A stretch of 64,000 bases of DNA from Pigmentiphaga kullae (lineage in GTDB: Bacteria > Pseudomonadota > Gammaproteobacteria > Burkholderiales > Burkholderiaceae_B). Every line of letters begins with the position of its first letter. Position 1 is the first letter of the stretch. The DNA lies in assembly GCF_004216695.1 (NCBI RefSeq), contig NZ_SGXC01000001.1:930001-994000 (forward strand), given 5' to 3'. The notes beneath the pieces were generated by a model that saw only the letters and a program-made list of their open reading frames with translations, made no database searches and was not told the origin of the DNA. The translations under genes and the position numbers were made by a program. Positions 54,408-63,027 of the stretch are shown one piece after another.

Positions 54408-54803
54408 TCAGTCCAGCATGGCCGTGGCCTCGACCTCCAGCATCAGGGCGGGCTTGGCCAGCGCCTGGACGCCGATCATGGTGCTGGCCGGCAAGCGGTC
54501 GGGCGTCAGGTAGCGCGCGCGCACCTGGCGGATGACGGCGATCTTCTCGGGCGTCATGTCCTTCACGAACAGGGTGGTCTTGACCACGTCCGCGAAGGTC
54601 GCGCCGCAGGCGGCCAGCGCGCGTTCGAGGTTGCGGTAGACCTGGTCCACCTGCGTGGCCAGGTCGTTCTCGCCGACGATGTTGCCCTGTTCGTCGTAGG
54701 CCACCTGGCCGGCGACGAGGATGGTGGTGGCCGCGCGCGAGCGCACCACGTGGCAGAAGCCGCTCGGCGCCGCCAGCCCCTCGGGGTTCAGATGTTCGTT
54801 CAT
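54408..54803 (-). CDS. RidA-family protein
   Basis: A 131-residue Rid/YjgF-type protein that hydrolyses reactive enamines/imines or works as a catabolic-pathway hydrolase. LVAGQVAYDEQGNIVG, QVYRNLERALAACGATFADVVKTTLFV and the conserved Arg in IRQVRARYL are visible, and the ending PALMLEVEATAML is typical. GGAG lies just upstream of its ATG, which is one base past the stop of the preceding fragment, so the two are coupled. Confidence 0.9.
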   Translation of the reverse strand: MNEHLNPEGLAAPSGFCHVVRSRAATTILVAGQVAYDEQGNIVGENDLATQVDQVYRNLERALAACGATFADVVKTTLFVKDMTPEKIAVIRQVRARYLTPDRLPASTMIGVQALAKPALMLEVEATAMLD

Positions 54804-54804
54804 G

Positions 54805-55167
54805 TCATGTCTCCTGGCCGGCCAGCCGCAAGGGCTCGGCGCATACCCATTCCTGGACGTCGAAGTCGTGCTGGATGAATCCGTGTTCGAGCAGGAAATC
54901 CTTCTGGCTCGAGACGGCCGCGATCAGTTCCGGATCGAGTCCGACGCGCAGCGACCGGAAGTCGGTCTCGCGGTAGGACGGCGCGATCCATTCCTCGGGC
55001 GCGCCCACTTCCCTGGCGTAGATGCGCAGGGCGTCGCCGGGATGCTGGCGGGCCCAGGCTATGGACCGGTTCAGCGCCGACAGGTAGGCCGCGACGACCT
55101 CGGGCCGGTTGCGGGCCAGGCCGCGGGCAAAGGTGCGGACGAACGATTCGCTTTCTGGGGTCGCCAT
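54805..55167 (-). pseudogene. C-terminal fragment of an ABC-type (SsuA/NMT1-like) substrate-binding protein
   Basis: The 120 codons match only the last third of sulfonate/nitrate/thiamine-precursor-type periplasmic receptors: NRPEVVAAYLSALNRSIAWARQHPGDALRIYAREVG is the usual C-terminal helical region. The signal peptide and the first lobe are absent. Yet ATG 55167 has a perfect GGAGG five bases upstream, so the remnant may still be translated, perhaps only to couple translation into ridA. It is most likely a deletion remnant. Confidence 0.65.
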
Positions 55168-55219
55168 GGGTCCTCCACGGCCTTGACAGCGCAGGCCGGA
55201 ATCCAAATAATGGTCATAG

Positions 55220-55239
55220 AGCGGTTATTTATATCCGCT
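55220..55239. promoter_or_regulatory. Operator-like palindrome upstream of the MaoC operon
   Basis: AGCGGTTAT and ATATCCGCT form a 20-bp inverted repeat with one mismatch in the AT-rich 127-bp gap between divergent genes. Flanking GGTCAT (55212) and GCGGTCATT (55242) add further half-site-like repeats. A MarR dimer is a reasonable binder. Confidence 0.55.
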
Positions 55240-55294
55240 AAGCGGTCATTCTAGCAGATCCAGGCCGCAGGTCAACACCTCTCAATGGACTTCC

Positions 55295-55771
55295 ATGACA
55301 ACCGAGACAAGCTTCGAGACCGATTTCTGGAAAGACGAGCAATTGCGCAAGACCTGGGATGACATCGTTCCCGGCGAACCGCGCAAGACGCTGCCCTACA
55401 CGCTGACGCTGGAGGCGATCCAGAAGTACTGCCGCGTGGTCGGCGACATGCATCCGCTCTACTTCGACGAGGAGTATGCGCGCAAGAGCCCCTACAAGGG
55501 CCTGATCGCCCCGCCGGCCATCCACATCCTGCTGATGTTCGCGTGCACCCCCACCGACGACTGGATGCGCAGCCCCGGCACGGTCAACGCCGGCCAGTCG
55601 TGGAGCTACAACCTGCCGGCCCGGCCGGGCGACGTCATCCGCCTCGAGGCGCGCGCGCTGGACAAGGTCATCAAGAAGAACCGCCTGTTCGTGGTGCACG
55701 ACAACGTGTTCTTCAACCAGCGCGACGAAGTCATCTGCTCCGGCCGCGGCTGGACCATCCGCCCGTTCTGA
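55295..55771 (+). CDS. MaoC-like (FAS1-dehydratase type) enoyl-CoA hydratase subunit
   Basis: A 158-residue hot-dog-fold protein of the N-terminal MaoC/FAS1-like dehydratase kind, with YCRVVGDMHPLYFDEEYARKSPYKGLIAPP (about 48-77). Its neighbour encodes a second hot-dog protein; such pairs form heteromeric hydratases in which one subunit holds the Asp/His catalytic dyad. First gene of the plus-strand CoA operon. Confidence 0.88.
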   Translation: MTTETSFETDFWKDEQLRKTWDDIVPGEPRKTLPYTLTLEAIQKYCRVVGDMHPLYFDEEYARKSPYKGLIAPPAIHILLMFACTPTDDWMRSPGTVNAGQSWSYNLPARPGDVIRLEARALDKVIKKNRLFVVHDNVFFNQRDEVICSGRGWTIRPF

Positions 55772-55779
55772 GGTCAATC

Positions 55780-56229
55780 ATGAGCAACGCATTCGACACC
55801 CTGAAGCCCGGCCTGACGATCGAGGGCACGCCTTTCTCCCCCACCCGCGAAACCATCCGCGATTTCTGCGAGGCTTCGCTGGACTACAACCCCCTGCACT
55901 GGGACGACGAATACATGAAGGGCGATTTCGGCCGGACCAACTTCGGCGGGATCATCATGCACGGCATGAACAACTTCGGCGTCATCACGAAGATGCTGAC
56001 CGACTGGCTCTATCCGCTGGGCGGCATGCAGCGCCGGCTCGAGACGCGCTGGAAGATCCCGGTCAAGCCGGGCGACACCATCACGCCCACCGCCACGGTA
56101 TCGGCCGTGCAGGCCACGAAGAAGAGCCGCTGGGCCACGCTGACGGTGCAGGTGGCGAACCAGCGCGGCGAGATCGTCGCGGCGGGCGAGGCCATGGTCG
56201 AGTTCCCGCACGAACTGGGCGCGGCCTGA
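55780..56229 (+). CDS. MaoC-like dehydratase/hydratase
   Basis: A 149-residue hot-dog protein with the catalytic hydratase-2-like motif SLDYNPLHWDDEYMKGDFGRTNFGGIIMHGM (about 29-59), where Asp and His of YNPLHWDD-type positions act on enoyl-CoA. It starts nine bases after the previous MaoC gene. Together they probably hydrate an enoyl-CoA intermediate. Confidence 0.88.
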   Translation: MSNAFDTLKPGLTIEGTPFSPTRETIRDFCEASLDYNPLHWDDEYMKGDFGRTNFGGIIMHGMNNFGVITKMLTDWLYPLGGMQRRLETRWKIPVKPGDTITPTATVSAVQATKKSRWATLTVQVANQRGEIVAAGEAMVEFPHELGAA

Positions 56230-56265
56230 GCACGCGCGCACGATAGACAAAGGAAAGGAGACGAC

Positions 56266-57243
56266 ATGACGATGCGCATCCAGCGTGCCCTGGCCGTGCT
56301 GGCCGGCGCGGCGGGCCTGGCCCTGCCCGCCCTGGCCCACGCCCAGAATTTTCCCTCCCAGCCGGTCAGGCTCGTCGTGCCGTTTCCCCCGGGCGGCACC
56401 ACCGACATCCTGGCCCGCCAGTTGGCGGCCGAACTGCAGAAGAACTGGGGCCAGCCGGTCGTGGTGGAGAACCGCGCCGGCGCCAGCGGCACCATCTTCT
56501 CGGAACAACTGGCGGCCATGCCGCCCGACGGCTACACGCTGATGCTGACGGCCACGCACCACGTCATCAACCCCGGCCTGTACAAGAACCTGCGCTACAA
56601 CACGCGCACCGACTTCACCCCCATCGCCCAGGTCGCGGCCGTGCCCAACGTGCTGGTGGTGAACCATGCCTTTCCGGCGCGCACGGTGCAGGAACTGATC
56701 GCCTACGCCAGGCAGCATCCCGGCAAGGTGGACTTCGGTTCGGCCGGCACCGGCGGCGCCAACCACCTGTCGGGCGAACTGTTCAAGTCCATGACCGGCA
56801 TCCAGATGACGCACATCCCCTACAAGGGCGCGGCGCCGGCGCTGAATGACCTCCTGGGCGGCCAGATCCCGGTGATGTTCGATTCGGTGCCGGGCGTGCT
56901 ACAGCACATCAAGTCGGGTCGCCTGCGGGCACTGGGCGTGACTTCGCTCAAGCGTTCGCCCGCGCTGCCGGACGTGCCCACCCTCGACGAGGCGGGCGTG
57001 AAGGGCTTCGAGGCCACCGCCTGGTTCGGCCTGTACGGCCCGGGCCGCATGTCGCCCGAGCTGGCCAACCGGCTGTCGGCCGACGTGCGCAAGGCCTTGT
57101 CCAGCCCCACCGTGCGCAAGGAGTTCGCGGCGCAGGGCGCCGAGCCCGGCACCATGACCCAGCCCGAGTTCGCCGCGTTCGTCGACGCCGAGCTGAACAA
57201 GTGGTCCAAGGTCATCACCGACGCCAACATCAAGATCGACTGA
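56266..57243 (+). CDS. Bug-family tripartite tricarboxylate transporter substrate-binding protein
   Basis: A 325-residue secreted receptor: signal peptide to about residue 26 (PALAHAQ), FPSQPVRLVVPFPPGGTTDILAR and PPDGYTLMLT. AAAGGAG precedes the ATG. It sits inside the catabolic operon between the hydratases and the CoA-transferase, so it most likely captures the substrate of this pathway. Confidence 0.93.
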   Translation: MTMRIQRALAVLAGAAGLALPALAHAQNFPSQPVRLVVPFPPGGTTDILARQLAAELQKNWGQPVVVENRAGASGTIFSEQLAAMPPDGYTLMLTATHHVINPGLYKNLRYNTRTDFTPIAQVAAVPNVLVVNHAFPARTVQELIAYARQHPGKVDFGSAGTGGANHLSGELFKSMTGIQMTHIPYKGAAPALNDLLGGQIPVMFDSVPGVLQHIKSGRLRALGVTSLKRSPALPDVPTLDEAGVKGFEATAWFGLYGPGRMSPELANRLSADVRKALSSPTVRKEFAAQGAEPGTMTQPEFAAFVDAELNKWSKVITDANIKID

Positions 57244-57250
57244 TTCCGAC

Positions 57251-58510
57251 ATGTCTTCCGAAAACACACAGGCCGCCGCGGGCGGCCAGGCCGGCGCGCT
57301 GTCGCACATCCGCGTCCTGGACCTGTCGCGCATCCTGGCCGGCCCCTGGTGCACGCAGAACCTGGCCGACATGGGCGCCGAGGTCATCAAGGTGGAACGC
57401 CCCGGCAGCGGCGACGACACCCGCGCCTGGGGGCCGCCATGGGTGCGCGACGCCCACGGCGGCGACACCGGCGACTCCACCTACTACGCGGCCGCCAACC
57501 GCGGCAAGAAATCCATCACCGTGGACATCGCCCGGCCCGAGGGCCAGGCGCTGGTGCGCCGGCTGGCGGCGCGGTCCGACGTGGTGGTCGAGAACTACAA
57601 GATCGGCGACCTGAAACGCTACGGGCTGGACTACGACAGCCTGTCGCGCATCAACCCGCGCCTGGTGTACTGCTCCATCACCGGCTACGGGCAGGACGGC
57701 CCCAGCGCCCACAAGCCGGGCTACGACTTCGTGTTCCAGGCGCAGGGCGGCCTGATGAGCATCACCGGCGAGCATGACCAGTTGCCGGGCGGCGGCCCGC
57801 AGAAGGTCGGCGTCGCCATCGCCGACGTGATGACCGGCATGTACGCCACCATCGCCATCCTGTCCGCCCTGCAGCACCGCACCGTGTCGGATCGCGGCCA
57901 GTACATCGACATGGCGCTGCTGGACTGCATCGTGGCGCTGGGCGGCAACCAGGTCACCGGCTACTTCGCCAACGGCAAGGTGCCGCACCGCTACGGCAAC
58001 GCGCACGCCAGCCTCGTGCCCTACCAGGTGTTCGCGGTGGCCGACGGCGAGATCGTGGTGGCCGTGGGCAACGACAAGCAGTGGCAGCAATACTGCGTCG
58101 CCATCGAACGGCCCGACCTGGCCGGCAGCGAACGCTGGAAGAAAGTCACGGGCCGCATCGTCGGCCGGCAGGAACTGGTGCCCGAGCTGGCCCGCACCAT
58201 GCTGACCCGCCCGCGCGACGAATGGATCGCGCGGCTGGAGGCCCACGGCGTGCCTTGTGGCCCGATCAACGACTACGCCCAGGTGTTCGAGGACGCCCAG
58301 GTGCGGCATCGCGGGCTGCGCGTGGACATGCCCAAGGCCGACGGCGGCATCGTGTCGACCATCGCCAGCCCGCTGCGGCTGCGCGGCACCCCGCCGGCCT
58401 ACGATCGGCCGCCGCCCGTGCTGGGCGACTCCACCGACGCCGTGCTGCGCGACCTGGCCGATTGCAGCGACCAGGAGATCGCGGCCTTGCGCCGCGACGG
58501 CATCGTCTGA
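57251..58510 (+). CDS. Class III (CaiB/BaiF) CoA-transferase
   Basis: A 419-residue family III CoA-transferase that moves CoA from a donor such as succinyl-CoA to a carboxylic acid. RVLDLSRILAGPWCTQNLADMGAEVIKVERPGSGDDTR at the start, KKSITVDIARPEGQAL and CSITGYGQDGP are family signatures. It starts seven bases after the Bug gene. It would activate the imported acid to its CoA ester for the hydratase and thiolase steps. Confidence 0.93.
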   Translation: MSSENTQAAAGGQAGALSHIRVLDLSRILAGPWCTQNLADMGAEVIKVERPGSGDDTRAWGPPWVRDAHGGDTGDSTYYAAANRGKKSITVDIARPEGQALVRRLAARSDVVVENYKIGDLKRYGLDYDSLSRINPRLVYCSITGYGQDGPSAHKPGYDFVFQAQGGLMSITGEHDQLPGGGPQKVGVAIADVMTGMYATIAILSALQHRTVSDRGQYIDMALLDCIVALGGNQVTGYFANGKVPHRYGNAHASLVPYQVFAVADGEIVVAVGNDKQWQQYCVAIERPDLAGSERWKKVTGRIVGRQELVPELARTMLTRPRDEWIARLEAHGVPCGPINDYAQVFEDAQVRHRGLRVDMPKADGGIVSTIASPLRLRGTPPAYDRPPPVLGDSTDAVLRDLADCSDQEIAALRRDGIV

Positions 58511-58536
58511 AGCGGCAACCAACCCTCACGGAAACC

Positions 58537-58923
58537 ATGGACCAAGAACGCCTTTCCCTGTCGCCGCTGGCGGCCTTCCGCGACCACCTCGCCCGCGGCG
58601 AGCTGGCCTATCAGTACGATCCGGCCAGCGGCCGCGCGGTTTTTCCGCCACGAGTCATCGGGCCCGGCACCGGCAATCCCGACCTGGCCTGGCGCGCCAG
58701 CGCGGGCCTGGGCACCGTGTACGCCGTCACCGTCATCAGCCCGCGCGACCAGGCGCCCTACAACGTCGTGCTGGTCGACATGGACGAGGGCTTTCGGCTG
58801 ATGAGCCGGGTCGAGGGCGTTCCGGCCGACGACGTGCGCATCGGCCTGCGCGTGCGCGCCCAGGTGCACACGCCGCCGGACGGCCAGCCGCCTTATCCTG
58901 TCTTCCTTCCGGAGGCCGCATGA
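58537..58923 (+). CDS. Small DUF35-like OB-fold protein lacking zinc-ribbon cysteines
   Basis: A 128-residue protein with the DUF35 layout: short N-terminal helix, a region where a rubredoxin-like zinc ribbon normally lies (LAYQYDPASGRAVFPPRV), and an OB-fold (GLGTVYAVTVI, YNVVLVDMDEGFRLMSRV, IGLRVRAQV). There is not one cysteine, so no zinc can bind in the usual way. It overlaps the thiolase gene by ATGA. Such proteins (for example ChsH2 C-terminal domains) bind SCP2-type thiolases or aldolases. Confidence 0.82.
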   Translation: MDQERLSLSPLAAFRDHLARGELAYQYDPASGRAVFPPRVIGPGTGNPDLAWRASAGLGTVYAVTVISPRDQAPYNVVLVDMDEGFRLMSRVEGVPADDVRIGLRVRAQVHTPPDGQPPYPVFLPEAA

Positions 58924-60074
58924 ACGCCCTGCAACGCGGCGCCTGCGCCATCGTCGGCGTGGCCGAATCGGACCTGGGGCAGGTGGCCGAAGGCCTGTCG
59001 CCGCTGGACCTGATGGGCCAGGCCACGCACCGCGCGCTATTGGACTGCGGCCTGTCGCTGCGCGACGTCGACGGCGTGTTCGCCACTACCTCGCAAAGCC
59101 GCATGCCCACGCTGGCGCTGTGCGAATACCTGGGCATCGCGCCGCGCTACCACGACGGCACCAATATAGGCGGATGCAGCTTCATGTCCATGGTGGCGCA
59201 CGCGCAGCTGGCGATCCAGGCAGGCCTGTGCGAGGTCGCGCTGATCGCCTATGGCAGCACCCAGCGCAGCGCCGGCCGCAGCAACGTGGCCGTGCCCGAC
59301 GTCAATCCCTACGAAGCGCCCTACCGGCCCATCTACACCGCCAGCTCGTACGCGCTGGCAGCCTCGCTTCACATGCACCAGTACGGCACCACGCGCGAAC
59401 AGCTCGCGCAGGTCGCGGTGGCCGCGCGGCAATGGGCCTTGCTCAACCCCGTCGCGTGGGAAAAGAACCCGCTGACCGTGGACGAGGTCCTGGGCGCGCG
59501 CATGCTCAGCCATCCCCTGACCGTGCGCGACTGCTGCCTCGTCACCGACGGCGGCGGCGCGCTCATCGTGACCTCGGCCGAACGCGCGGCCACGCTGCGC
59601 AAGCCGCCCGCCTACGTGCTGGGCGTGGGCGAACACCTCAGCCACTACCACATCACCAGCATGCCCGACCTCACGGTCACCGGCGCCGCGCGCTCGGGCG
59701 CGGCAGCCTACGCCATGGCCGGCCTCGGGCCGAGCGACATCGACGCGGTCCAGGTGTACGACGCCTTCACCATCACCACCCTGCTGTTCCTGGAAGACCT
59801 GGGCTTCTGCCCCAAGGGCGAGGGCGGCCGCTTCGTGGCGGACGGCGCCATCGCCCCGGGCGGCAGCCTGCCGGTCAACACCAACGGCGGCGGCCTGTCG
59901 TACTGCCATCCGGGCATGTACGGGGTGTTCGTGTTGATGGAGGCCGTGCGCCAGGTGCGCGGCGAGGCGGGCCGGCGGCAGGTGGCGCACTGCGAGACGG
60001 CCATCGCGCATGGCAACGGTGGGACCTTGTCCAGCCAGAGCACGGTGATATTGGGCAGCGCGGCGACGCTCTGA
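58920..60074 (+). CDS. Thiolase-superfamily protein (SCP2/lipid-transfer type)
   Basis: A 384-residue thiolase-fold protein of the SCP-x/Ltp group, with GVAESDLGQ at the N-terminus, DAFTITTLLFLEDLGFCPKGEGG (about 278-300), NTNGGGLSYCHPGMYGV (about 320-336) and a C-terminal HGNGGTLSSQSTVIL. Paired with a DUF35 protein it may work as a retro-aldolase or thiolase that shortens an acyl-CoA. ATG at 58920 overlaps the preceding stop by four bases with GGAGG upstream. Last gene of the operon. Confidence 0.9.
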   Translation: MNALQRGACAIVGVAESDLGQVAEGLSPLDLMGQATHRALLDCGLSLRDVDGVFATTSQSRMPTLALCEYLGIAPRYHDGTNIGGCSFMSMVAHAQLAIQAGLCEVALIAYGSTQRSAGRSNVAVPDVNPYEAPYRPIYTASSYALAASLHMHQYGTTREQLAQVAVAARQWALLNPVAWEKNPLTVDEVLGARMLSHPLTVRDCCLVTDGGGALIVTSAERAATLRKPPAYVLGVGEHLSHYHITSMPDLTVTGAARSGAAAYAMAGLGPSDIDAVQVYDAFTITTLLFLEDLGFCPKGEGGRFVADGAIAPGGSLPVNTNGGGLSYCHPGMYGVFVLMEAVRQVRGEAGRRQVAHCETAIAHGNGGTLSSQSTVILGSAATL

Positions 60075-60132
60075 GCGCCGGAACTGGGTGGCTATCCGGG
60101 CAGCCCGAGGTGGGCGATGCCGAATGGCGTTG

Positions 60133-61122
60133 CTATGCCGTGGCGGCGGCCAGGCAGCGAACGGCGCCCCGCAAGGCGTCGAACCGCTCGCCCGCCTGCC
60201 GGTACTCCCGCTCCAGCCGATCCACCAGTTCCGCCACGTCCGGCACGTCCCCTATCACCCCCAGCCCCTGCCCTGCGGCCCACACGTCCAGCCAGCGTTT
60301 CTTCGCGAAGGGCGTGTTGCTGTCGTAGTGCCGGGTGCTGCTGGCGGCCAGCGTATCGGGCTCGATGCCGTTGGCGGCCAGCGACGGCTTGAGCCAGCTC
60401 GCCGGCGTGCCGGTGATGCCGCTGCTGACGATCAACTGCTCGGTGTCGCACTCGACCACCATCTGCTTGTAGGCTTCGGGCGCCCGGCTTTCCCGGGTCG
60501 CCAGGAAGCGGGTGCCCATGTAGACCAGGTCCGCCCCGGCGGCGATCGCGCCGGCCGCGCCCCAGCCATCGGCGATGCCGCCACCCACGGCAATGATGCC
60601 GTCGAAGAACTGCCGCACCGCGCTGATGAACGCGAAGGGCGACAGGCTGCCGGTATGGCCGCCGGCTCCGGCGCTGACGCAGGCCAGTCCGTCGGCGCCG
60701 GCGGCGATGGCCTTGCGGGCCAGCCGCAGGTCGATCACGTCGGCCAGCACGATGCCGCCGTAGCCGTGCACGATGTCGATGGCGGGCCGCGGACTGCCGA
60801 GCGCGGTGATGACGATGGGCGGCCGGTAGCGGGCGACCAGGCCCAGGTCTTCCGGCAGCCGCGAGTTCGAGGAATGGGTGACCAGGTTCGCCGCCCAGGG
60901 ACCGAGCCGCGCATCCGGATCGGCGGCGCGTGCCGCCTCCAGTCCCTCGGAGATGGTGCGCATCCACTGGTCCAGCACGTCGATGGGGCGGGCGTTGGGC
61001 GTGGGGAAGGCGCCCACGATGCCGGCCTTGCACGCGGCAAGCACGAGTTCCGGGCCCGACAGCAGGAACATGGGGGCCGAGACGATGGGCAGGCGCAGGC
61101 CGCGCAGGAGTTCACGAGACAT
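60133..61122 (-). CDS. Nitronate monooxygenase / 2-nitropropane dioxygenase-family flavoprotein
   Basis: A 329-residue FMN TIM-barrel enzyme. IVSAPMFLLSGPELVLAACKAGIVGAFP at the N-terminus and the FMN-phosphate region SAGAGGHTGSLS, IAVGGGIADG and YMGTRFLAT are family signatures. Members oxidise nitronates, or act as FMN-dependent reductases such as FabK. ATG at 61122 overlaps the CoA-transferase end by eleven bases. Last gene of the minus-strand operon; its role with the CoA pathway is uncertain. Confidence 0.9.
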   Translation of the reverse strand: MSRELLRGLRLPIVSAPMFLLSGPELVLAACKAGIVGAFPTPNARPIDVLDQWMRTISEGLEAARAADPDARLGPWAANLVTHSSNSRLPEDLGLVARYRPPIVITALGSPRPAIDIVHGYGGIVLADVIDLRLARKAIAAGADGLACVSAGAGGHTGSLSPFAFISAVRQFFDGIIAVGGGIADGWGAAGAIAAGADLVYMGTRFLATRESRAPEAYKQMVVECDTEQLIVSSGITGTPASWLKPSLAANGIEPDTLAASSTRHYDSNTPFAKKRWLDVWAAGQGLGVIGDVPDVAELVDRLEREYRQAGERFDALRGAVRCLAAATA

Positions 61123-62326
61123 GGGAGGGCATTTCTTCCGTGGAGGGCAGGCGCACGCACCGGGCGGCGGCCAGTTGCCGGATGTCGCGCTCGGCCAGGC
61201 CGGCTTCGCGCAGGATGTCGCCGCCGTGCTGCCCGATCGCGGGCACGGCGGGCGCCTGGGCTCGTGCCGACCAGGCGGGCGCACCGGGCAGCCGGACGAG
61301 CGGACACTCGCCCACGCCGCCCACGTCCACCGTTTCGACCAGCCCGGCGACGCGCATCTGTTCCGAGTCCATGAACTGGCCGACGCTGCGCACCACGCTG
61401 GCCATGACGCCGCGTTCGTTCAGCAGGGTCTCCCATTCATCGGCGCCGTGCGTGGACAGGCTGGCGGCGATCTCGCGGTCCAGTTCGGCGGCGTTGCGGT
61501 TGCGCGCTTCCTGCGTGGCATAGCGCTCGTCCGTGTACAGGTCGGGACGGCCGATGGCCTCGCAGAAGCGCTGGTACTCCGCGGGCTTGCGGGCGGCCAG
61601 CATCAGCGTGCCGGCGCGCGTGGGGTATTCGCCGGTGGGCGCGGCGAAATAGACCTGCCCGGCCTCGCCACCCCCGGTGCCGGCGGCCACCAGCCGCGGC
61701 GCGAGGAAGGCCGCCATGGCCCCCATCAGCGAAATGTCCAGGCGCGCGCCGGTGCCGTGCCGCAGCTTACCGATCAGGGCGCCGCTGACGGCCTGGTAGG
61801 CGTAGAGTCCGGTGACCTGGTCGGCCAGCACGACGTTGCGCGTGCGCTGGGGCTGCCCCGTCGCGTCGGCGTTCAGGGTCATCCAGCCGCAGAACGCCTG
61901 CATGATCTGGTCCACCACGCCGCGACGGCTCAGCGGCCCGTCCTGGCCGAAGCCCGAGACCGAGGCGTAGATCAGGTCCGGCCGGCCGGCGCGCAGCGCG
62001 GCGTCGTCCAGGCCCAGCCGTGCGGCCACGCCGGGACGGAAGCTCTCGATCACGATGTCGCAGCCGGCAGCGATGCGGCGCGCGGTCCGGGGTCCGTCCG
62101 GATGTTTCAGATCGAGCGCGATGCTGCGCTTGCCCAGGTTGACCGTGATGGAGGCCGGCGTGTGTCCGCGATGCTGGTTGCGCCCTGACCGTATCCAGTC
62201 GCCCTCGAAGGGTTCGACCTTCACCACGTCGGCGCCTTGCGCGGCCAGCAGCATGGTGCAGTAGGGGCCGGCCACGCCCTGGCTCAGGTCGAAGACCCGC
62301 AGCCCTTGCAGGGGAAGCGGCGTCAC
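61112..62326 (-). CDS. Class III (CaiB/BaiF) CoA-transferase
   Basis: A 404-residue family III CoA-transferase: LRVFDLSQGVAGPYCTMLLAAQGADVVKVEPFEGDW, RSIALDLKHPDG and YASVSGFGQDGP. Start is GTG at 62326, overlapping the hydrolase stop as GTGA; the much longer open frame to the right is not coding. It is distinct from the transferase at 57.3 kb, so two different acids may be activated, or one by each operon. Confidence 0.91.
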   Translation of the reverse strand: MTPLPLQGLRVFDLSQGVAGPYCTMLLAAQGADVVKVEPFEGDWIRSGRNQHRGHTPASITVNLGKRSIALDLKHPDGPRTARRIAAGCDIVIESFRPGVAARLGLDDAALRAGRPDLIYASVSGFGQDGPLSRRGVVDQIMQAFCGWMTLNADATGQPQRTRNVVLADQVTGLYAYQAVSGALIGKLRHGTGARLDISLMGAMAAFLAPRLVAAGTGGGEAGQVYFAAPTGEYPTRAGTLMLAARKPAEYQRFCEAIGRPDLYTDERYATQEARNRNAAELDREIAASLSTHGADEWETLLNERGVMASVVRSVGQFMDSEQMRVAGLVETVDVGGVGECPLVRLPGAPAWSARAQAPAVPAIGQHGGDILREAGLAERDIRQLAAARCVRLPSTEEMPSHVS

Positions 62327-63027
62327 GGCGCGGCTCCGTCCGCGATCCACGCGGCAAGAACCGCGGCCAGCGCGGCGGGCTGCTCCAGCGGCAGCAGGTG
62401 GCCGGCGGCCGCCACCGTCTCCAGCCGGCTGCCCGGCACGTCGGCCGCCAGCCGCTTCAGGTTCTCCGGCGCCACGACCCGGTCGTGGGTGGTGGTGACC
62501 AGCAGGGTCGGATGGCGGCCATCCAGCAGCCCGGTGCGATCCGGCCTGGCGATGCAGGCCAGGCAATGCGCGATGTAGCGTTGCACGCCGTAGGCCTGCA
62601 CGATGGCCCGGCGCCGCGAAATCAACTCGGGACGCGCCAGGCTGCCGGGGTGGAACGGCGCGGTGGACGCGGTGGCCGTCTCCAGGTAGCCGCCCTGGCG
62701 GGCGCCGGCGATGGCTTCCTGCCGCTTGGCGGCCTGGGCGGGCGTATCGGCCGCCGGACCCGAGCAGATCAGCGCGATGCCCTGGATCCGTTCGGGCGCC
62801 CGGTCCAGCACCGCCATCGCGACGTAGCCGCCGAACGAGAAGCCGCCCAGCCAGAAGTGCGGCGGTGCCTCGCGTAGCACGTGGTCTGCCAGTTCCTCCA
62901 CCGTCTCCAGGGCGGGCAGGTCCGGGCAATGGGCGCGCACGGCGTCCGGCAGGGCCGCCTTCACGTCGTCGAACACGGCCGCCGTATTGTTCAGTCCCGG
63001 CAGCAGGACCAGGTCGGCCGGCGTCAT
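62323..63027 (-). CDS. Alpha/beta-fold hydrolase
   Basis: A 234-residue serine hydrolase with LVLLPGLNNTAAVFDDV, the nucleophile elbow WLGGFSFGGYVA (Ser near 67), an Asp in TTHDRVVAPEN and the catalytic His in AAAGHLLPLEQP. ATG at 63027 overlaps the oxygenase stop by four bases. It may hydrolyse an ester or a ring-cleavage product in this operon. Confidence 0.9.
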   Translation of the reverse strand: MTPADLVLLPGLNNTAAVFDDVKAALPDAVRAHCPDLPALETVEELADHVLREAPPHFWLGGFSFGGYVAMAVLDRAPERIQGIALICSGPAADTPAQAAKRQEAIAGARQGGYLETATASTAPFHPGSLARPELISRRRAIVQAYGVQRYIAHCLACIARPDRTGLLDGRHPTLLVTTTHDRVVAPENLKRLAADVPGSRLETVAAAGHLLPLEQPAALAAVLAAWIADGAAP

